A DNA stretch of 40,165 bases, from positions 1 through 40,165 of the IMG/VR virus record IMGVR_UViG_3300032236_001221; one strand, given 5' to 3'. Below the pieces are notes generated by a model. The model was not told where the DNA came from. It did not search any database and was given only the letters and a program-made list of their open reading frames with translations. Source of the stretch: a virus. The number at the start of each line of letters is the position of its first letter. The first letter of the stretch is position 1. The position numbers and the translations under genes are program-made. Positions 36,800 to 40,165 of this stretch are shown piece by piece.

Positions 36800-37508
36800 A
36801 GGTGAAGTCTCGACCTAGATAGTCTATACCAAGAGAAACGCGTGTGGGGAGATTATCCCGCACGCTCTTGGTATTGTATGACTCGCTAGTATAGCTAGCG
36901 TCGAGTTTGCGCTGTACTTCAGAGAGGCCGCCAATGCTCGTGAAGTGATGGCCGTAGTACCCTAGAGTGCGTATCGAGGTGTCCGAGCGCATGTGATTAA
37001 GACACTGACCCTTTATCATGCCGTACCGCGCTACCAGAGTACCCCAAAACTCTTCGCTTGAGCGGTTGTTGAGGTAGTACGCGTACACTTTGAGCTTGAG
37101 TTTTACCGGCTCGAATGAGTGTATCGGCTCCCATATCTCGTCTACGTCCCCCACGTACACCGTGTCATTGTCTGACAAGTTGCAGTGTTTAAGCGCACAT
37201 AAAATTTTTTCCTTCTGGAGAAACTCCCGTTTCCAATGTTCCGCGCCTTGGGTATTTGGAGATTTTTCGGCCAAGCGTATTTCTGCCCCCGTGTAATTCT
37301 CGTCGATAATATAATACTCTATCTTGTTCCACCACTTCTTAAATAGAAACTCCTGCTGACTGAAATATAATGGCTTGGGCTGTCCTGTGAAGGTGGTCTT
37401 GGCTTCCACGATAACGAACTTGTCTACGTGACGATTTAGTATGTTTAGGCGGATATCTAAAATTTCTTTCTCCCCATTATATGTGAACGCGTCATAGACT
37501 AAGCCCAT
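36726..37508 (-). CDS. GT17 family glycosyltransferase
   Basis: 260 residues. Family marks are Y-D-A-F-T-Y-N-G-E-K-E-I-L-D-I-R-L near 5-21, V-D-K-F-V-I-V-E-A near 28-36, the K-P-L-Y-F block and D-V-D-E-I at 121-125 (metal site). GT17 is best known for adding a beta-1,4 GlcNAc to a mannose. Substrate here unknown. It is the last gene of the leftward glycan cassette and overlaps the previous gene by 10 bases. Confidence 0.85.
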   Translation of the reverse strand: MGLVYDAFTYNGEKEILDIRLNILNRHVDKFVIVEAKTTFTGQPKPLYFSQQEFLFKKWWNKIEYYIIDENYTGAEIRLAEKSPNTQGAEHWKREFLQKEKILCALKHCNLSDNDTVYVGDVDEIWEPIHSFEPVKLKLKVYAYYLNNRSSEEFWGTLVARYGMIKGQCLNHMRSDTSIRTLGYYGHHFTSIGGLSEVQRKLDASYTSESYNTKSVRDNLPTRVSLGIDYLGRDFTFTRDESEWPDYLVKHRSKYQHLLL

Positions 37509-38119
37509 AGTAGGTAATATGAACGCTCACATAGGTGAGCCTCCCCTGGTAATTGTGTATAGCCGAGCATATCGAACATTTTCTGGTAGGTGTCTATACC
37601 GTACCGGTGTACTCTCTCTCGTGTAAGGATATAGTTTCCACCTGGTGCGAATGGTATGTACGGAGGGTTAGGTAAAAAGTGTACCTTCGCCCATTCCCCC
37701 CACGAATGAACGTAGTTGGGTGCGTGCTCGTGCAAGTACCAGCTATCGTTTCTTTCGTGGTACATATCGTCCTTGTAGAAGCACACGGGGCCATTCCTAT
37801 CTCCGTATGTCTTGTGGCCTTGTGTGAGCAGTGGAGTGAAGTCTGTCTTGGGTAACGCATCGAACTCTTCCTTGGTTATAAACTTGAACAGGTTAGTTTT
37901 TCCCCATAGGAATATGTCTGGAAGTGTGTCGTAGTTATCTATAAGATACGCCAGTTTATCCCTATCGACGTTACCAATGTTCTCGGTGTATACGATACGC
38001 TCTTGCGGGAAGTCCTTGAGGTATTCTTTAGAGTCAGAACGGTCAAAGATGGTGTAGTCAAAGTTTGACTGTTTAAGCCAGTCTGGTGAAAAATTGTAGT
38101 TTACAAGTACGGCTTTCAT
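37499..38119 (-). CDS. DUF3431-like, glycosyltransferase-related protein
   Basis: 206 residues. The segment E-N-I-G-N-V-D-R-D-K-L-A-Y-L-I-D-N-Y-D-T-L-P-D followed by I-F-L-W-G-K recalls the DUF3431 core found in sugar-transfer clusters. The second half is rich in Tyr/His/Trp (H-E-R-N-D-S-W-Y-L-H-E-H). Located between GT genes. Assignment to a family is tentative. Confidence 0.6.
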   Translation of the reverse strand: MKAVLVNYNFSPDWLKQSNFDYTIFDRSDSKEYLKDFPQERIVYTENIGNVDRDKLAYLIDNYDTLPDIFLWGKTNLFKFITKEEFDALPKTDFTPLLTQGHKTYGDRNGPVCFYKDDMYHERNDSWYLHEHAPNYVHSWGEWAKVHFLPNPPYIPFAPGGNYILTRERVHRYGIDTYQKMFDMLGYTQLPGEAHLCERSYYLLWA

Positions 38120-38304
38120 ACAAGTGAGTACTTTGAGTACAAGGTATTTGTGGCCATTCTGTGCGAGCCAGCATATACATCCGGCTTATCCGTCAGCACC
38201 TTAGCTAAGAACTTTCCGCCCTTCACTCCAGTAATGAGTAGCCGATGGTTAGGGACACGCTTGTTTAGCCATATCTGCCCCTTCTTTATCGGTACCCGTT
38301 CCAT
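38116..38304 (-). CDS. Small beta-barrel-like protein, unknown
   Basis: 62 residues in short strands (K-G-Q-I-W-L-N-K-R, R-L-L-I-T-G-V-K-G-G-K-F-L-A-K-V-L-T-D-K-P). I have seen similar short proteins in phages without function. It overlaps the next gene by an ATGA. Confidence 0.6.
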   Translation of the reverse strand: MERVPIKKGQIWLNKRVPNHRLLITGVKGGKFLAKVLTDKPDVYAGSHRMATNTLYSKYSLV

Positions 38305-38305
38305 T

Positions 38306-39115
38306 CTAATTTATACTCATCCGCTGAAGTTGGGTTGGAGTTATATTGACATGAAGTCCTGTACTGTTGCCGTTTGCGTTTGTTTCTCCGGTTATAGTCA
38401 ATGCTTGTATACCTCCAGCACCATACCCATGGTCTGTAGGCATTGTGTTACCCCATATATACACAATCACACTACCTCCACCTGGCACCACAATGTTTAC
38501 AGGATAGTATCCATCTCCAATACTACAGCCCTCGTTACACGCCACTGGTGCACGATTAGGGTATGTTAAGTATAAGTTTGTAATGTATTTCGGGTATGCA
38601 CTGGGGAGTGCTATAGCTATTCCATTTATCGTTACGTCCTCACTCTCTCCAGCGGTAAACGTTGCCTCACCTAAAAGTACTTTTTCCATCCCCGCTGAAA
38701 ATGTTTGGTCGCCGTATGTGGGTGTGGGGGTTATGGTAAGGGTGGGCGCAACTATTTGAACTACAGGGGATGCAGGGGCTCTGACAGGTGTCATAACTGG
38801 TGTCGGAGCGGGTGTCGGTGCAGGAGTTACTACAGGGGTAGTAGAGGCTACTTGGTCTACCGTAAAAGCCAAGAGTAGGTTTACAAAGGCATCTGCTGGT
38901 GACTGAGGGGAACCTTGTACGACCGCGATGAGTGATTCTGCCTGTGGCTGGGTAATGTTTGAGAATGCGGTTATAAGTCCGGTGAAGGCACTGGCTGGTG
39001 TACTGGTGGATGACTGAACTACACCTATGAGTGATTTAGCTTGGTCTACTGTAAGTTGTGTCGCTGATGCAGTGAAGGGGAGCAGAAACGCAAGTGCTAT
39101 AAGTATGTATTTCAT
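38306..39115 (-). CDS. Secreted or envelope protein with helical repeats and Pro/Thr linker
   Basis: 269 residues with a clear signal peptide (M-K-Y-I-L-I-A-L-A-F-L-L-P-F-T-A-S-A, cut after residue 18). Two copies of a 30-residue helical repeat follow (S-L-I-G-V-V-Q-S-S...A-F-T-G-L-I-T-A-F and S-L-I-A-V-V-Q-G-S...A-F-V-N-L-L-L-A-F). Then comes a Pro/Thr linker (T-P-A-P-T-P-A-P-T-P) and a C-terminal beta domain with two Cys. The layout recalls exported proteins of Parcubacteria-like hosts. Encoded within the glycan operon, it is probably delivered to the infected cell's surface. Confidence 0.7.
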   Translation of the reverse strand: MKYILIALAFLLPFTASATQLTVDQAKSLIGVVQSSTSTPASAFTGLITAFSNITQPQAESLIAVVQGSPQSPADAFVNLLLAFTVDQVASTTPVVTPAPTPAPTPVMTPVRAPASPVVQIVAPTLTITPTPTYGDQTFSAGMEKVLLGEATFTAGESEDVTINGIAIALPSAYPKYITNLYLTYPNRAPVACNEGCSIGDGYYPVNIVVPGGGSVIVYIWGNTMPTDHGYGAGGIQALTITGETNANGNSTGLHVNITPTQLQRMSIN

Positions 39116-39846
39116 ATATAAGTAAATCTACCATAATAATTCTGCGGTAGGGCCCATATCCCCACATTGTGTCTAGCCCAATATCGTGGTGCAATAATTT
39201 CCTTCACGTCTTCATTTAGCAGTGCTGGGAATATAAAGAAGCTACTGTTAGCTATGATAAGATGCTTTGCGTAGCGTATCGAACGCCAGTTGAGCCCTAT
39301 GTCGTGTATACATTCCACTCCGAAGAAGTCCTTCGCGGTAACAGGGTCGTCGGTGTGTACCTCGAACCTTATTCCAGGGTACTTCTCTCTCATCATAGCC
39401 ATAGCACGCGCCCAGTATGAGGCGGGCAAGAATAGGTCGGGGAAGTGCTTATACTCTCCACCCCTGAAGCCAATGATGCACAGGTCATCAGGCATCTGTA
39501 AGGGTTCCACCCTTAGCCAATCGCGGACATTGTTTAGGCGGTGTTTGAAATATTTTTCATCTTGGAACTCCCCGTCTATTATTGTGTTATCTTGTACGAA
39601 GTTAATCTCGGGGTCATACGGCCTAATGTCTATGCCGTTTTCTACGACTTTCTTCTCCTCGAACTTATGCAGAAACTCGAAGGTCTCCTTTCCTTTGTCG
39701 AGCGGCATAAACTCTTCACCCTTAAACCTGTCTGCAAATATCATCCCCCACTCATACCCCTTATCCAGTGCGAGTACACGGGTAGCAACGTAGCGGTGGA
39801 GTTGATTACCTAGTCCCGACCCTTCGTGGAAGATACCCGCTATCAT
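39112..39846 (-). CDS. GT11-like glycosyltransferase
   Basis: 244 residues from the ATG at 39846 (overlaps the HNH stop). The motif order resembles fucosyltransferases: G-S-G-L-G-N-Q-L-H near 9-17, I-I-G-F-R-G-G-E-Y in place of H-x-R-R-G-D-Y, F-E-V-H-T-D-D, and I-I-A-N-S-S-F-F-I-F-P-A-L-L. It is a divergent branch of the fold, distinct from the compact GT11 at 2150. Acceptor unknown. Confidence 0.75.
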   Translation of the reverse strand: MIAGIFHEGSGLGNQLHRYVATRVLALDKGYEWGMIFADRFKGEEFMPLDKGKETFEFLHKFEEKKVVENGIDIRPYDPEINFVQDNTIIDGEFQDEKYFKHRLNNVRDWLRVEPLQMPDDLCIIGFRGGEYKHFPDLFLPASYWARAMAMMREKYPGIRFEVHTDDPVTAKDFFGVECIHDIGLNWRSIRYAKHLIIANSSFFIFPALLNEDVKEIIAPRYWARHNVGIWALPQNYYGRFTYI

Positions 39847-40165
39847 ACGAGATTTAGACACGCATACTCACCAAATAACCTACCTGCGGCATCATCATAT
39901 GCTTGTGCGGCATCCTCCTTTCTATCGAAAACGCCTAAGTGTATCTGCTTTTTATCTTTGCAGATATATGCTCTCCACTTCCCCTGATGCCTGTTCACAC
40001 CCTTAAAGCCACTCGTCGAGTTTCTTTGTGTGCGTTTATTGACACTGTTTTGTGTCCTTGTAACTAATCGAAGGTTCTTCCTCCTGTTGTCGAGACTGTC
40101 TCCATTTATGTGGTCTACCTCAAATCCCTTTTTCAGAGGTAACACCACGTGGTGCATCTTTACTA
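39843..40165 (-). CDS. HNH-AP2 homing endonuclease, C-terminal part (cut by window edge)
   Basis: Continuation of the gene that starts at base 259. It repeats the HNH core and adds the C-terminal AP2/ERF-type DNA-binding domain at about residues 96-150. Seen there are S-G-F-K-G-V, W-R-A-Y-I, H-L-G-V-F and an A-A-x-A-Y-D-x-A-A helix ending F-G-E-Y-A-C-L-N. HNH plus AP2 is the classic architecture of phage homing nucleases. Its stop overlaps the start of the next leftward gene in an ATGA arrangement, so translation is probably coupled. The full protein is 152 residues. Confidence 0.88.
   Translation of the reverse strand, partial: VKMHHVVLPLKKGFEVDHINGDSLDNRRKNLRLVTRTQNSVNKRTQRNSTSGFKGVNRHQGKWRAYICKDKKQIHLGVFDRKEDAAQAYDDAAGRLFGEYACLNLV
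40043..40165. repeat. Terminal direct repeat, right copy
   Basis: This is the second copy of bases 1-123, exact over its whole length. It lies inside the HNH endonuclease gene, so an intact gene exists only when the two window ends are merged. Confidence 0.95.

Noticed and set aside
1-40042. CRISPR array, tRNA genes, insertion sequences
   Set aside because: No regularly spaced direct repeats, no cloverleaf with a T-arm consensus and no transposase or terminal inverted repeats were seen by eye.

Overview
This window looks like a complete, circularly closing genome of a tailed phage. The last 123 bases (40043-40165) repeat the first 123 exactly. An HNH endonuclease gene is cut by the window edges and reads in frame across the join, so the circular unit is 40042 bp. 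The virion genes (N4-gp56-type capsid, 630-residue portal, terminase, short adaptor, no tape measure or tail sheath) point to a short-tailed, podovirus-like phage. The genetic code is standard. The host cannot be read directly. Several proteins recall Patescibacteria (Parcubacteria-like) lineages, namely a secreted protein with short helical repeats and a Pro/Thr linker, a peptidoglycan-binding domain, and a PheT-type FDX-ACB domain. That assignment is a tentative inference.

Layout. (1) From 5811 leftwards across the circular join to 36726 runs a tightly packed leftward glycan cassette of about 9.1 kb. It holds GT6, two GT2, a 4,6-dehydratase, GT11, an RfbH/ColD-type 3-dehydratase, a small Cys protein, a DUF5672 protein, an HNH-AP2 endonuclease, a GT11-like protein, a secreted protein, a small protein, a DUF3431-like protein and GT17. 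(2) 5887-6917 holds leftward regulatory and nuclease genes (Cys-rich protein, NinG, ribbon-helix-helix) with a bidirectional terminator. (3) 6947-11302 is the rightward early region. A strong promoter drives a structured leader, then a chain of mostly ATGA-coupled small genes around a RecB/Cas4-like nuclease and an SSB-like protein. A free-standing FDX-ACB protein follows, then a roughly 350-base highly structured RNA, then two zinc-finger/unknown ORFs. (4) 33238 down to 11299 is the leftward late block: terminase, portal, scaffold, capsid, adaptor, tail and internal virion proteins, an ATP-grasp enzyme, a collagen-like protein, a large fibre, and M23 lysis. (5) 33967-36799 runs rightward: a leader peptide, a zinc-finger amidoligase, a class II glutamine amidotransferase and small proteins.

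How the parts fit. No DNA polymerase, helicase, primase, RNA polymerase or integrase is recognisable, so replication probably relies on the host. Three perfect DnaA boxes (TTATCCACA) lie in the promoter regions of three operons. Two enzyme systems are candidates for chemical modification of host or virion surfaces: the glycan cassette, and the amidoligase plus amidotransferase pair. The strongest candidate for something undescribed is the 9805-10500 segment, a lone tRNA-Phe-anticodon-binding-type domain immediately followed by a multi-domain structured RNA ending in a pseudoknot.
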